The notes beneath the pieces are model-generated. The model was not told where the DNA came from, searched no databases, and saw only the letters and a program-made list of their open reading frames with translations. The position numbers and the translations under genes are program-made. A DNA stretch of 64,000 nucleotides, from NCBI RefSeq assembly GCF_035594125.1, contig NC_087166.1, positions 20,738,766-20,802,765 of the forward strand. Reading direction: 5' to 3'. Each line of letters starts with the position of its first letter. The first letter of the stretch is position 1. The stretch comes from Scylla paramamosain (lineage: Eukaryota; Arthropoda; Malacostraca; Decapoda; Portunidae). This document shows positions 12,434-25,965 of the stretch, one piece after another.

Positions 12434-13897
12434 CCATGGTCTCTGCTAACATGAGAGGACTCCACACCAATGTGGATGACCTTAGCCACAATTTTGTGCT
12501 GCGACATAGTGCTGGCATTGTCACAGTGACAGAAATGTGGCTGAGTGATGAGGTGGAGCTGACATTTGGCAAAATATCAGGTTACTCCCTGTGGATAAGG
12601 ATGGACAGAGAAAATAGAGCAGGCAGAGGTGGTGCTGCCTGTTTTAAGGACAGCCTCCAAACACAGGAACTCAAGGTAGCTGTGCCACACCTGACAAAGG
12701 CACTGTTCTTCAGGGTGGTACTTGCAGACAACAGTGGGCTTCTCCTCTGTCATGTACTGCTCCCCAAGACAAGAATAAGCCCCACTGAACTTCCTGATGG
12801 AGGAACTCAACACCCTGCTCCAACATCACAAGTGTTTCCATGTAATGACAGTGGGAGACCTGAACTTCCACATGGAGCAGGATGCCTTCAATAATCTCCT
12901 GGCAGTTCAGGGCCTGACCAACCATGTCACCTTCCCTACACATGAGCAGGGAGAGCTACTGGACCATGTGGTGACAGACCTACCCGAAGCTAGTATCAGT
13001 TGTCAGCAGCTAGGACCAATGGGCAGCTCAGATCACTTTGCTGTGCTGTCTCAGGTCAAGCTGCTAACAGCAAGGGAAGATGCCGTTCTGCATACCATCT
13101 GGCTTTGGGACAAGGTGAACCATCCATGAAGCAGAACATGGAGAACACAGACTGGGAGGCCTTTCTAATGGGAGATGCTGAGGCCAAGGTACATGCCCTC
13201 ACTACCAGGCTCCTTGCCCTCCAACAGCAGCATGCTGCCTGGGTGAGGTACAAGCGACACCATCACATAGGAACAAGACACTGCATTGGGAGGCGTGCAA
13301 GAGGATGATGTCCATCTGCAGATGGGCAAGGAATCAGCTAAGGGAGGACAGAAGGTAAGAGCTTAGTGGCCCAGGTGTTGGCAACAAGACCTGGTGGAAT
13401 CTGGTAAAGGAGCAGCAAGGAGCATACCACTGTGAGACTCTTCCTCCACTCACCAGACCTGACAGATCCACCACCACGAGCAGTGCAGACAAGGCCACAC
13501 TCCTTGCCAGACTTTTCGCCAAGATGAAGGTTGATGACCCAGCACGACCTGCATCACAGCTGGCTCCAGAAACTGACTGCACTGTCACCACTGTCTTGGT
13601 GACAGCTGAGCAGGTTGAGCAGCTACTTGATGCGGTGGATGTGGGTAAAGCCATAGGCCTGGATGATGTCAGCTTATGGCTCCTCAAGCACTGAACTAGA
13701 GAGCTGTCAGCTCCTCTCACCACCATCTTCACATCTTGCCTCAGTGAGAAGTGGCCCTCAGTATGGAAGGAAGCACATGTGGTCATGGTCCACAAGAAAA
13801 ACTCAACGTCTGAGCCCAGCAACTACAGACACATCTGGCTCTCAGTGGTGGGCAAGTTGCTGGAGCAAATAGTGTCTGCTGTCATCTGCCAACACAA
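12423..13897 (+). pseudogene. LINE-B endonuclease and start of reverse transcriptase (5' part)
   Basis: Endonuclease-reverse transcriptase of a second non-LTR family, more GC-rich than LINE-A. Visible endonuclease motifs: SANMRGLHTN at the start, VTEMWLSD, TVGDLNFH (metal-binding Asp/Asn) and GSSDHFAVLS (the terminal SDH). The N-terminal RT part follows at about 13490-13890 with GKAIGLDDVS, SCLSEKWPSVWKEAHVV, SEPSNYRHI and VVGKLLEQIV. Frame shifts occur near 12800 and 13130, and stops (for example near 13695) make it inactive. The sequence breaks off at 13897, where a LINE-A copy begins, and resumes at 15804. Confidence 0.8.
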
Positions 13898-14076
13898 CAG
13901 CTTTGATTTCCAAACTACCCTCCTACGGCTTGTATCCTTCTCTCTGTAACTTCATCTCAAGTTTCCTTTCTGATCGTTCTATTGCTGCTGTGGTAGACGG
14001 TCACTGTTCTTCTCCTAAATCTATTAACAGTGGTGTTCCTCAGGGTTCTGTCCTGTCACCCACTCTATTCTTATTA

Positions 14077-14547
14077 CAGTAAAATCCCTCTCATCCGGCA
14101 TTTGAGTATCCGGCAGCTTCAAGTATCCGGCACATTTTTCCCCGAGCCTTAAAATCAATAAAAAATCTATGTGTACTCATAAAATCGATTAAAATTCCCA
14201 CACAAGGCATACTTTGTCCTCTCGCCACCAGAGCGCACTGCTTCACCCCACCCGCGGCCCACTGCACTGTGTTTACTCAGTGACTCAGTTCCGCGTGTGC
14301 ACTGTTTATCGCCTGACGCCTTCATCATGCCTAAAGTTGAAGAAAAGAGGAAGCGTGTTGTGCTTACACTTAAGCAGCTGATCAGATCAGCTGCTGATTA
14401 AGATCAGCTGATCTTTGTTATGGTAAGATGCGTGAGTGTAGGGTGGTGATTGTGGACATAATTTCACTTCTATTCAAGTATCTGGCAATATTCAAGTATC
14501 CAGCATGTCGGCGGTTCCATTGATGCCGGATAAGAGGGATTTTACTG
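14077..14547 (+). mobile_element. Non-autonomous Tigger/pogo-like element with perfect-looking ends
   Basis: Begins CAGTAAAATCCCTCTCATCC and ends with its inverted partner (GGATAAGAGGGATTTTACTG). It is flanked by TA on both sides (14075-14076, 14548-14549), and removing it restores the LINE-A sequence exactly. Copies of an internal AAGTATCCGGCA-like subterminal motif occur near both ends. At 471 bp it is far too short to encode a whole transposase and is an internally deleted (MITE-like) derivative. Confidence 0.9.
14327..14401 (+). pseudogene. Transposase N-terminal remnant in the Tigger-like element
   Basis: An ATG-initiated frame of 24 codons plus stop reading MPKVEEKRKRVVLTLKQ and then diverging. 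This matches the start of pogo/Tigger/CENP-B-like transposases, whose N-terminal helix-turn-helix begins with a basic KRKRxxLTLKxK stretch. The rest of the DNA-binding domain and the DDE catalytic domain are deleted. It supports the family call of the host element. Confidence 0.65.
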
Positions 14548-15803
14548 TATTCATTAATGATCTTCTTAAACCAGACTTCTTGTCCTATCCACTCCTACGC
14601 TGATGATACCACCCTGCACTTTTCCACATCTTTTCATAGACGTTCATGCCCTTCAGGAAGTAAACATTTCACGCAGGGAAGCCACAGAACACTTGACTTC
14701 TGATCTTTCTAAAATTTCTGATTGAGGCAAAGCAAACTTGTTATTGTTCAATGCCTCAAAAACTCAATTCCTCCATCTATCAACTCGACACAACCTTCCA
14801 GACAACTATCCCCTCTTCTTCAATGACACTTAACTTTCCCCCTCTTCTACACTGAACATCCTCAGTCTGTCCTTTACTTATAATCTGAACTGGAAACTTC
14901 ACATCTCATCTCTAGCTAAAACAGCTTCTATGAAGTTAGGCGTTCTGAGACGTCTCCGCCAGTTTTTCTCACCCCCCAGCTGCTAACTCTGTACAAGGGC
15001 CTTATCCATCTATGTATGGAGTATGCTTCACATGTCTGGGGGGTTCCATTCATACCGCTCTTCTAGACAGGGTGGAATCAAAAAGCTTTTCTTCACTGAC
15101 ACTCAACTGTCCCCCTCTTCTACACTGAACATCCTCAGTCTGTCCTTTACTTATAATCTGAACTGGAAACTTCACATCTCATCTCTAGCTAAAACAGCTT
15201 CTATGACGTTAGGCATTCTGAGACGTCTCCGCCAGTTTTTCTTACCCCCCAGCTGCTAACTCTGTACAAGGGCCTTATCCATCTATGTATGGAGTATGCT
15301 TCACATGTCTGGGGAGTTCCATTCATACTGCTCTTCTAGACAGGGTGGAATCAAAAAGCTTTTCGTCTCATCAACTCCTCTCCTCTAACTGACTGTCTTC
15401 AGCCTCTCTCTTATTGCCACAATGTTCCATCTCTAGCTGTCTTCTACTGCTATTTTCATGCTAACTGCTCTTCTGATCTTGCTAACTGCATGCCTCCCCT
15501 TCTCCTGTGGCCTCGCTGCACAAGACTTTCTCTTTCTTCTTTCTCTCACCCTTATTCTGTCCACCTCTCTCAATCATTTGTCCCTTTCTCTGGTAAACTC
15601 TGGAACTCCTTGCCTGCTTCTGTATTTCCACCTTCCTATGACTTGAATTCCTTCAAGCGGGAGGTTTCAAGACACTTATCCTTCAATTTTTGACTACCAC
15701 TTTGGACCCTTTTATGGGACTGGCATCTCAGTGGGCATTTTGTTTTTTATTGGATTTTTGTTGCCCTTGGCCAGTGTCCCTCCTATATAAAAAAAAAAAA
15801 AAA

Positions 15804-16990
15804 CGAGTGAGAACCACCTATTCTCAGAAAGGCTGTTTTGCTTCAGGCCAGGCCAATCCACTGCAGGCCTCCTCCTCTCTAAGGACTGGCAAGATGCCCT
15901 GGAAGAAGGCCTGGACACTCTTAAGATGGCCCTGAACATTGCTGGGGCTTTTGACAGGGTCTGGCACGCAGGGCTTGTTAAAAAGCTTCGTGCCAAGGAT
16001 GTCCAAGGTGATCTGCTAATGCTGCTCAAAGACCATCTCCACGGCAGGACCCTTCAGGTGGTAGTCAACAGGCAGTCATCAAGGCCTTCTTCACCTGTCT
16101 GGGTCTCAGTTCCACAAGGCTCAGTCTTGGACCCAGTCTTATGGAACATATACATTGATGACCTTCTCCAGCAGCTGTCCTCTGTAGCAGCATACACTGA
16201 CGACTGCACACTCTCCTGCTCCTACTGCCGCTCTGACAGTCAGTGTGCCACCACTGAGCTGAACAGGCAGCTCAGACTGGTGGAGCAGTGGGGAAAGATG
16301 TAGCAGTTTAACTTCACTCATGAGAAGACGCAGGCGATGGTCATCTCGCAGTCCCCAGGCACCTCACACGCAGTCTCAGGACAGCTGTGTTTTAGAGGTA
16401 AGAGCCTGCCACTCCAGGATTACATCAAGATCCTGGGCATGTTTGTGGACCGCAGTCTCTGCTTCAATCACCACATCGCTGTCATCGCCCATCAGACCTC
16501 TCTGCCCTGTGCAGGATGGCAAACACCCTCAACCCACATGGCATCCTCATGCTATACAGGGCACAGATATATCCATATATAGAGTACGGTGCCCTGTCCT
16601 GGATGTCGAGTGCCATCCCCCACATGCAGAGACTGGATGCTGTGCAGCAGCAAGCCTTGAGCTTGGTGACCACAGACGAGGACCAACAGAACCCAGCACC
16701 AGTAACATCACTGGAGCAGCACCAGGATGTGTTGGCACTAGTGGTGTGCCACAAAACTCAGGTGCACCTAAACCCCCTGAGGCTGCTGCCATACACAGTG
16801 CAGAGGTGTGGCCAGCAGCGACAAGCTAGTGAAGGTGCCTCAATCTTGCTCTGGCCAACACCACCGTACCTACACTGTGGAACATGTTCACAGTGGCCAT
16901 GCCCCAAGTGCAGGACATGTCCCACACACTAGGTGAAGCTGGCAGCCTACAGGTGGCATATAGTATGCATCAGTCCCCACTGGTGCTTTA
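15804..16990 (+). pseudogene. LINE-B reverse transcriptase and C-terminal part (3' part)
   Basis: Continuation of LINE-B after the nested LINE-A. Visible RT motifs: FCFRPGQSTAG, MALNIAGAFDRVWHAGL (catalytic Asp in an AFD box, though the usual DI-S is NI-A), VPQGSVLDPVLWNIYIDDLL, and YTDDCTLS at the active site (YADD changed to YTDD). The thumb follows, with ILGMFVDRSLCFN and YRAQIYPYIEYGALSWM, and a C-terminal Cys-rich end (CGTCSQWPCPKCRTC). A frameshift near 16300 and a stop break the frame. The 3' end fades into AT-rich sequence near 16990; no clear tail was seen. Confidence 0.78.
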
Positions 16991-17154
16991 ATTTAATATA
17001 CTGTCTTGCAATTACTATATTTCATTATTTTGTATTATTATTATTGTAATATTAATTATGTATAGTGTTATTCCCTGCAAATAATACTATCAGAGGCTTT
17101 TTCTATAATTCCATATTCAACATGAAATTTTAAGCCTTTCTGTAAATATTTGTT

Positions 17155-17342
<188 letters not shown>

Positions 17343-18227
17343 GGTGCAAAATAAAAATTGTGTAAACAACTGTTTTCAAGACTGAAGACCCTAGGAACTT
17401 TTGATGACTCATCATTTTGAGGTTGGTGTTTATTTGGAATCCTATTTTGCGTAAAGTTTTAAAGTCATTGTTTTTGTATTTGACATATAAGTCAACCCAC
17501 TTTTTAGTCTTTTTAGGATGATTCAAGTGCTGTCTTATATGTCGAAACATACGATACACCATGTTTTCTTTCACTGTATTTTTTTCAATAATTTAGGTTA
17601 TTTTCAATCAATTCTATGTTTAAGGCATAACATAAACCCATAAAAAATTTTAAAAATAGGGAAATTTTGGAACCTGGAACAAATTAATTTCTTTTACATT
17701 AATCTGAATGGGATAAACTGCTTCCCAATTTGAACATTCTCAATTCAAACAGCCCAAAAGAACCAATTAAGTTTGAATCACAAAATACTACTATATCTAT
17801 AATGTAAAGAAGTTTTTATTTATTACACACATTAAAGGGTTATGGGAAGTGGAGAGGAGAGGATAAAAGCTTTAAAAATACATAAATATAAACTTCTTCA
17901 TCCCTAGGCTGATGTTGAGCTCTGAGAAGGCGGCAAAATTCTAGAATCAAAATCGTATGGTAGCCACACTTCCATTCATGGAATGGGAGTAATACATATA
18001 TGATGCAATTTTTTTTTCTCTCATTTTACAGGGCAAATAAAAAATATAAGAAAAAAATGCAACCTGACATGATCCCTATCTCTGACAAAGCACAACCCTG
18101 TACAGCTTAAGTGGAGACAAGAGGAAGATGTGACAAGGAGGGCAGAAAAAAATTAAGTTGATAAAATGGAAGTGAGATCACCCATAAATTATGAGGGCAG
18201 TGTTAAGAAAGGAGAATAGGCTACAAA

Positions 18228-18400
<173 letters not shown>

Positions 18401-18593
18401 CACATAAAAATGAGACATCTAACTTCCATCTGAGAAAATTTAGTAAGAGGCACACAATTTAGGAACAATTAAAGGCTTCTACCTTCCTGACACTTGTCTC
18501 TGTAAAATAAACCTTGTAATAATGACACACTAGATACAAAAGTAAATTATAGTGATATTAATCATTTAGATATTTTGTAAGGCATATTTGGCC

Positions 18594-18717
<124 letters not shown>

Positions 18718-18921
18718 GGTAGGTGACTGTAGCCGACTAGATACTAGATACAATAATAACAACGGGCAGGCTGTGAGTGTCTGCATGTGTTTAATTGGTG
18801 TATACAGGCCACCTAGGCAAATCTGGCAATTACCAGATCTAGACTGAGGAAGCAAACACTTTCAAGATCTAGTAGTCAAAATAGACTGCAGAAGCAACAT
18901 GAACAATAAGGACACAATGAA

Positions 18922-19672
18922 GTGAGGAGAGTGACCGGTGGTAGAAACAAGGATAGTAGAATGGAAGCAAAAATTGCTAGACTAGATGCCATCAGGAACA
19001 CCTCGAACGAGATGCAGCAATCACAAGACAACATGAAGAGAATGGTAGATGAGGACAAAGAGGAGAGAAAGAAGATGCATGATGACATGAAGGTAATAGC
19101 AGAAAAATTTGATGCTATGACTGAGCATGTGAGAAACCTTGAGGCCTACATGTCAAGAATTATGACCACTGTGCAGAGCCAACATTATGAGCTTGACAAA
19201 ATAAATCAAGAAGCTAGAAGGAAAAATATCAGGATAATTAGGGAGAATGAAAAGGAATATGAAGACACCACTGGTATAGTGGTGCAGATATTCAGATCTA
19301 TGGGGTTACCCATTAAAGAGAGGTACATTAGCTATGCACAGAGTTGGAAGCCCCAGGACACTGCAGAACAGGCCAGTCTTGGTGAGAATGCTGCGATGAT
19401 CAAATAAGACAACAATTATGAAGAACAAAAAGAAGCTGAAGACTGTGAACCAGTTCAAAAAATTGTTCCTCATGGACAACCTCACCCCACTCAGGAACAA
19501 GATAATGAAAGCGAAGAAGGAAGAGGGACACAGTGTGTGGACCACTGATGGAAAGATCTTCATGCAAACAGAAAACTCAAGTGGTGAAAGAAAAGTTAGG
19601 ATCAACTCCCACAATGACTTACACAAGAAGCTCCACTGGAGTGAAGTTGATATAATACACCTCACACAATAA
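18922..19672 (+). pseudogene. LINE ORF1 protein (coiled coil plus RRM-like), frameshifted
   Basis: ORF1-type nucleic-acid chaperone of a non-LTR retrotransposon, of the coiled-coil kind rather than the zinc-knuckle kind. The first frame (18922-19407) has a long charged coiled coil (about residues 12-100: MEAKIARLDAIRNTSNEMQQ onward), then ARRKNIRIIRENEKEYEDTT, the usual start of the RRM-like domain. A frameshift near 19335 moves the reading to a second frame, which supplies RVGSPRTLQNRP, MKNKKKLK, NLTPLRNKIMKAKKEE and SVWTTDGKIFM. That frame ends at 19672, and one extra stop lies between the two parts. No endonuclease/RT ORF follows, so this is an orphan ORF1. Confidence 0.7.
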
Positions 19673-19851
19673 AGAGAATCAAACCCCCTGTCACAACCTA
19701 ATGGTGTTTCATCCCATACACTTGCTGCTTTCATTCCTGGCAATGGTGCTGTGTGTAATGAGGTTAGTAATATATCATACCTATAAATGTGTGTGGTTTA
19801 CAATCAAAGCTTAAACTAGGTTATCTAGACTACTACCTAAAAGACACTATC

Positions 19852-19983
<132 letters not shown>

Positions 19984-22785
19984 ATGTAGGAGAGACACCG
20001 GCCAAGGGCAACAAAATCCAATAAGAAAAAAAAAATGGCCCACTGATGTGCCAGTCCTTGAACAGGGTCAAAGGCAGTATTCACAAATTGAAGGATAAGT
20101 GTCTTGAAACCACCCTCTTGAAGGAATTCAAGTCATAGGAAGGTGGAAATACAGAAGCAGGCAGGGAGTTCCAGAGTTTACCAGAGGAAGGGATAAATGA
20201 TTGAGAATACTAGTTAACTCATCCATTAGAGAGTTAAACATAATAGGGTTGAGAGAAAAAAGAAAGTCTTGTGCAGCGAGGCCACATGAGGAGGGGAGGT
20301 ATACAGCTTGCAATATCAGAAGAGCAGTTAGCAGTTAGCAGTTGCTCTGCCCCAATCAGAAATTTTAAAGAGAGATCAGAACTCAGGTGTTCTGTGGCTT
20401 CCCTGCATGAACTGTTTACTTCCTGAAGCATTGGACGTCAACAAAAAGATAAGGAAATTGCAGGGTGGTATCATCAGCATAGAAGTGAGTAGGACAAGAA
20501 GTTTGGTTTAGATCATTGATGAATAATAGGAAGAGACTAGGTGACAAGACAGAAACCTGAGGAACACCACTGTTAATAGATTTTGAAGAACAGTGAATGT
20601 CTACCACAGCAGCAATAGAACAGTCAGAAAGGAGACTTGAGATAGAGTTACAGAGAGAAGGACAGAAGCCATAGGAGGGTAGTTGGAAATCAAGGCTTTG
20701 TGCCAGACTCCATCAAAAGCTTTTGATATGTCTAAGGCAACAGCAAAAGTTTCACTAAAATCTCTAAAAGATGATGACCAAGACACAGTAAGGAAAGCCA
20801 AAAGATCATCAGTAGAGCGCCCTTGACAGAACCCATACTGGTGATCAGACAGAAGGCTATGAAGCAATAGATGTTTAAGAATCTTCCTGTTGAAGATAGA
20901 TTCAAAAACTTTTGATATGCAGGAAATTAAAGCAATAGGATGATAGTTTGAGGGATTAGAACAGTCACCCTGGCTGAATGTACAGGCTGAATGTAGGCAA
21001 GAAGGAAAGGTAGATGTTGACAGACAGAGTTGAAAGAGTCTGACTAGACAAGGTGCAAGCATGGAGGCACAGTTTCAGAGAACAATAGGAAGAACCCCAT
21101 GAGGTCCATAAGCCTTCCAAGGGTTTAGGCCAGTGAGGGCATGGAAAACATCATTGCGAAGAATTTTAATGGGTAGCATGAAGTAGTCGGAGGGTGGAGG
21201 AAAGGAACAAGCCCTGAATCATCCAAAGTAGGGTTTTTACCAAAGGTTTGAGTGAAGAGTTCAGCTTTAGAGATAGATGTGATAGCAGCGGTGCTATCTG
21301 GTTGAAATAAAGGAGGGAAAGTAGCAAAGTTATTGGAGATGTTTCTGGCTAGATGCCAGAAGTCACAAGGGAAGTTAGATCTTAAAAGATTTTGACACTT
21401 TCTATTAATGCAGGAGTTTTTGGCTAGTTGGAGAATGAACTAGCATGATTCTAGCCAGAAATATAAAGCACATGAGATTCTGGTGATGGAAGGCTCAAGT
21501 ACTTTTTGTGGGCCACCTCTCTCTAGCACGAGAACAGGTTGTGTTAAATCAAGGTTTGAAAGATTTCAATCAAGGAAAAGAGTGAGGAATGTACACCTCA
21601 TTGCCAGACACTATCACCTCTGTTATGGGCTTAGTACACAGAGACGGGTCTCAGACACAGAAGCAGTAGTCATTCCAAGAAAAATCAGCAAAATGCCTTT
21701 TCAGGTCCTCCCAACTAGCAGAGGCAAAATGCCAGAGGCACCTCCACTTAGGGGGATCCTGATGAGAGATTGGAGTGATAGGACAAGATATAGATGAGAG
21801 ATTGTGATCAGAGGAGCCCAATAGAGAAGATAAGGTAACAGCATAAGCAGAAGGATTAGAGGAGAGGAAAAGGTCAAGAATGTTGAGAGTATCTCTCCAA
21901 GACAGTCAGGAATATGAGTAGGGTGTTGCATCAATTGCTCTAGGTTGTGAAGGATAACAAAGTTAAAGGCTAGTTCACCAGGATGGTCAGTGAAGGGAGA
22001 GGAGAGCCAAAGCTGATGGTGAATATTGAAGTCTCCAAGAATGGAGATCTCTGCAAAAGGGAACAAAGTCAGAATGTGCTAACTTTAGAAGTAAAGTATT
22101 CAAGAAATTTCTTATAGTCAGAGGAGTTATGTGAGAGGTATGCAGCACAGATAAATTTAGTTTGAGAGTGACTCTGTAGTCATACCCAGATGGTGGAAAA
22201 TTCAAAAGATTCAAGAGTGTGGGCATGAGAGCAGGTTAAGTCACTGTGGACATAGATGCAGCATCCAGCTTTGGATTGAAAATGATTACTGAAAAAGTAG
22301 GAGGAAACAGAAAAGGGGCTACTGTCAGTTGCCTCAGACACCTGTGTTTCTGTGAGGAAAAGAAGATGAAGTTTAGTAGAGGAGAGGTGGTATTCTACAG
22401 ATTGAAAATCAAATCTAAGACTGCAAATGTTGCAGAAGTTAATGAAGAAAAAGTTGAGGGGTGTGTCAAAACAATTAGGGTCAATACCAGAAGAACAGTC
22501 TGCCTGGGGATATTTGTGGTCTCCTCCCCAGATGAGGACTCCAAGGCTGGTGTAGGAGTCACCTTGATAATTATGAATTTTGAGTGAAGGGTGTGTGTGT
22601 AATTAGGTACTTGCAGTTTTGTGTGAAGGAAGAGAGTTGTTTTTAGAGGACAGGCTGTGCCTGACCAAAGGGAAACATTCAATGAGGTCACAACTGGTTT
22701 AATGATAGGTTCACAGCTCCTCCTAATCCAGTGCTTTAGACCTCACTGGGAGTAGTTATCATTTTAGCAGGTGCCTACTGCCTTC
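19984..22785 (-). mobile_element. LINE-A copy 3 (near full length, degraded)
   Basis: Minus-strand copy with the 5' UTR (shared GGCAGTAGGCACCTGC start near 22783), the endonuclease and RT, and the 3' UTR. Endonuclease motifs are seen at about 22066-21700 (ILGDFNIHHQLWL). RT motifs run from about 21062 to 20400, with DISKAFDGVWHKAL and an intact FYADDTTLQF box near 20480. The C-terminal domain around 20330-20110 is shortened; a segment between the RT box and the C-terminal Leu-rich part is missing. Multiple frameshifts and stops make it inactive. Internal deletions explain its 2.8-kb length against 3.3 kb for the best copy. Confidence 0.85.
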
Positions 22786-22989
22786 TATGTTTAACAGAAA
22801 GACTGACACTCCAGACATCAATAACTCTCTTCTAACTGATTATAAAGTTTTTATCTGCACAGAAACATGTTACCAAAGCAAAGTATGGAGGTACCCATGG
22901 TATTTGTGTTTTAGTGAAAAACACCTCAGCATTTCATGTATATCAATCAATTCGAATCATGTACTATAGATCAAAATATCTGACAAACT

Positions 22990-24490
22990 ACTAGGATTTA
23001 CTTGTGTGATTGGGAAAGTTCATCTTTGATGAGAATACATCTGACATTATAGGTCAGGATGCGGTGTTGTTTAGGAGTAAAGATTACAAATACATTGGTC
23101 TTATTGGTGACTTTAATGCAAGAACTGGGAATCTCATCATGTAGAAATTGACCCTGAAGCATTGGAATGTACTGGTATACATGCATATGTGTATGACAAT
23201 GACCCTCTGACACAGAGTGGATATCAAAAGAAGGTCAAGTCAATTCTACAGCAAAATCACCAACTGAAATGCAAAATGCTTTAAATATTGTAAATGAATA
23301 CTGTAAAGACCAAAAGTTAACTATTAATACTGATCAAATTAAGATAGTAATATTTTCCAAGGGCACGTGTAGGCGACAACAGACTTATATGTTTGGTAAT
23401 GATAATATTGAAGTAGCTGGTGTTGAATTTAACTATAATGGAAGCTTAAAAAAGGGATTTATAAGCAGGTGAATCAGGGTCGGGATGCATTCTATAGCAT
23501 GTTAATCAAAGCAAAGCATTTATACCTCTCTATAGATGCCCAACTAGACTTGTCTCAAAATTTATTATTGTCAATCCTAACTTATGGTTGTGAAGTGTTA
23601 GGATGCAAGGATCTCAAAATGGTAGAAATATTTTGCAGGAAGTTTTTGAAAAAATATACTGCATGTGAAAAGTAGTACTCCAAACTGTATGGTGTTAACA
23701 GGAAAAGAGAACTTAGGATAATAGTTAGACAAAAAATTATTACTTATTGGTATAGAATTATGTTAGGTGACCAAAATAAACTGTCATATAGATTATATTG
23801 AGTATTAAGACTTAAGCATTATGAGACAAATGATGATATTAGATCACCATGGATTCAGCGTGTTAGGGGAACACTTACTAGTAATGGCTTACGGCATTTG
23901 TGGCTATATGAAGGAGATGGTTATCCATAAAACTATGTAAATAATGCAGTCAAGCTCAGATTAAATGATGCTTACCAACAAAATTGGCACTCTAGTATGG
24001 AACAAAATTCTCAATTTACTGTATATGTTGTGTTCAAGGAGGACCTAATGTTTGAAAAATATTTTCAAATATTAATGTATAAGGATAGGCTGATGATGTC
24101 AAAATTTAGGTGTAGAAACCATCATCTGCCTATAATGAAAAGTCCAAATAACGAAAACAGCAATACCACTTGTGAACTATGTAATAATGGTGACATTGGG
24201 GATGAAATTCATTATTTTTTTATATGTCCATATTTTAAAGAAGATAGGAAGAAATATGTATGAGTACAGTCACACAGTAACCCAAGCATCTTTACTCTGA
24301 AATCTTACACTCAAACAATGTAACTAAGCTGAAAAATGTGGCATAATTCATGAAAGCTGTAATGAACAAATTTAAATCAGTAAGGGGAGTTCAAGATGAC
24401 TATGATGTCACATTACCACTATTAGTACCTATAGGTACTAGGACTGGTGGAAGAGTAATCAGACCAAATACACTTCATCTTTGAAGTAGC
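22990..24490 (+). pseudogene. LINE-E endonuclease/RT remnant with zinc-binding C-terminus
   Basis: A third LINE type, present as scattered frames. An endonuclease motif, YIGLIGDFNARTG, lies near 23090-23130. RT C-terminal pieces are at 23269-23675 (NEYCKDQKLTINTDQIKIVI, ILTYGCEVLGCKDLKMVEIF). The end domain is at 23997-24263, with a C-x2-C...H...C cluster (CELCNNGDIGDEIHYFFICP). The palm with its YADD box is deleted between about 23150 and 23260. Several stops are present. A terminal GTRTGGRVIRP segment lies near 24435-24470. Family resemblance is to LINEs with a zinc-binding C-terminus; the clade is not resolved. Confidence 0.65.
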
Positions 24491-25635
24491 AGGGTGTATA
24501 GCAAGGATAGTTTTGTTTACTATTCTTGAACCATCCATGACAAATGACCACACAATTATTATTAAAGTAATGCAGCAATAACAGTCAAGTACAACTATAT
24601 ACTATAATAACAAATACATCTTTCTACATGAGTAACAGAAGGAGAAATCTCATTTATGTTACATACAGTTATTAGTAATTGTTTCCTTATTTCTTATTTT
24701 TATATCTGAAATTTTTATACATGTATCTGATAAGCATATCAACTATTAATTATATCATGCCACTGTATTCTCATAGTTATAAACTAGTCAGTACCTATTG
24801 TAATACAAACTATAGTCTTCATTGTATATAATTTTTTTTTTCTATTTACATTACACATGCTTCACTATAAATGAAATAAATAATAAAATGGAACATCTTA
24901 GATAAGGTGATAATGTTGTGAAATTCAATGTACTTTTAATACTCCTCAATAGGGGGTCTAGAGATGTCAGATCAATAAATTTTTGAACTGAAACTGAAAT
25001 CTTTGAATCTTTGAAATCTTTGAAATGCTCTTTTTTTTTTTTCCTGATGGAGATACATTGTTATGAAAATAACAGTTTTAGAAATCTGATAAAAAAATTT
25101 TTTAACTGATTCTTGGAAAAACAATCAATTATTGATCAGGAATAAAATAATCAGGATGTTCCTTGAGTTAATTGTTAATCCCATTTAGGGTGACCCTGGG
25201 GAATTTGACCCCCTGGCTAGTAGGTTGCTCATTTTGTAAGATTCACTTTTAAAATATCCCTGTCATGTGACCAGGAGACTTGCCTCTGCTAGGACCCAGA
25301 GATGGTGAAGCCCATGAACTAGAGTAAGGTGGCATACTTTTGTTTTCCCCTACTAAAAAGTCTATTTTACCCATCAGACTCCCAGGCTTGCTGTGCAGTG
25401 GGAAAGAGACAATGAAGAATGTGTGATGCCTTACCTTGACACATCATGGAAATACTGAGAGACTGATCTGAAGGTGGGATAAATTAGCTGAGGAAGACTT
25501 TTGTCAGAGTGACTGCATCTCCTCAATCCCATCTCTTTGGTTTTCAAAAGAAGTTACCTAGCAGTAGGGTTGCAACCCTCTCAAGTTCCTGTAACTGATT
25601 ATTGAAAAACCTTTCCTAAAGTAACAAATGCTGCT
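24491..25635. other. AT-rich non-coding stretch
   Basis: No gene, long ORF or structured repeat was seen, apart from short T-runs. Confidence 0.6.
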
Positions 25636-25639
25636 CTTT

Positions 25640-25965
25640 TATCTTTGGATTATTTTATGTGAGAAGGACACTGGCAAAAAAAAAAAAAGCCCACTAAGGT
25701 GTCAGTCCCTAAAGAAAAGAGCCAAATGGTTGACTGAAAACTGGAGGATGTGTCATGAAGCTTCCCTCTTAAATGAGTTACAAGAAGTAAAAGGAAGGGG
25801 GAGATACAAAAGCAGGCAAGGAGTTCCAGTTTACCAGAAAATGGACGAGAGAAAGTAGAAAATCTTGTGCAGCAAGGTCATAGGAGCTGGGGAGGCATGT
25901 AGTTAGCAAGATCAGAAGAGCAGTTCGTGTGAAAATAGTGACAGAAAATAGTAAGATATCCAACT
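25640..25965 (-). mobile_element. LINE-A copy 4 (short 3' fragment)
   Basis: Reverse complement of the LINE-A 3' end. The terminal A-run is at 25676-25688, followed by the UTR and the codons for the NSLPAF and CLPSSYDLAAQDF region. Strongly 5' truncated, with internal gaps. Confidence 0.75.

Larger units (their letters stand above)
13898..15803 (+). mobile_element. LINE-A copy 2 (5' truncated, nested in LINE-B)
   Basis: Starts within the RT domain (CTTTGATTTCCAAACTACCC) and ends with the family 3' UTR and a poly(A) of about 14 at 15789-15803. It splits LINE-B between its RT motifs. Codons for the VPQGSVLSPTLF box are seen just before a small Tigger-like insertion (14077-14547), and the SYADDTTLHFS box lies just after it. 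An internal tandem duplication of about 275 bp (near 14815-15087 and 15088-15365) repeats the thumb region. Several frameshifts are present, including one in a run of 6 C. No target duplication was found. Confidence 0.85.

Noticed and set aside
13891..15820. Target-site duplication for LINE-A copy 2
   Set aside because: Flanks (CCAACACAACAG and CGAGTGAGAACC) show no shared word long enough to call.
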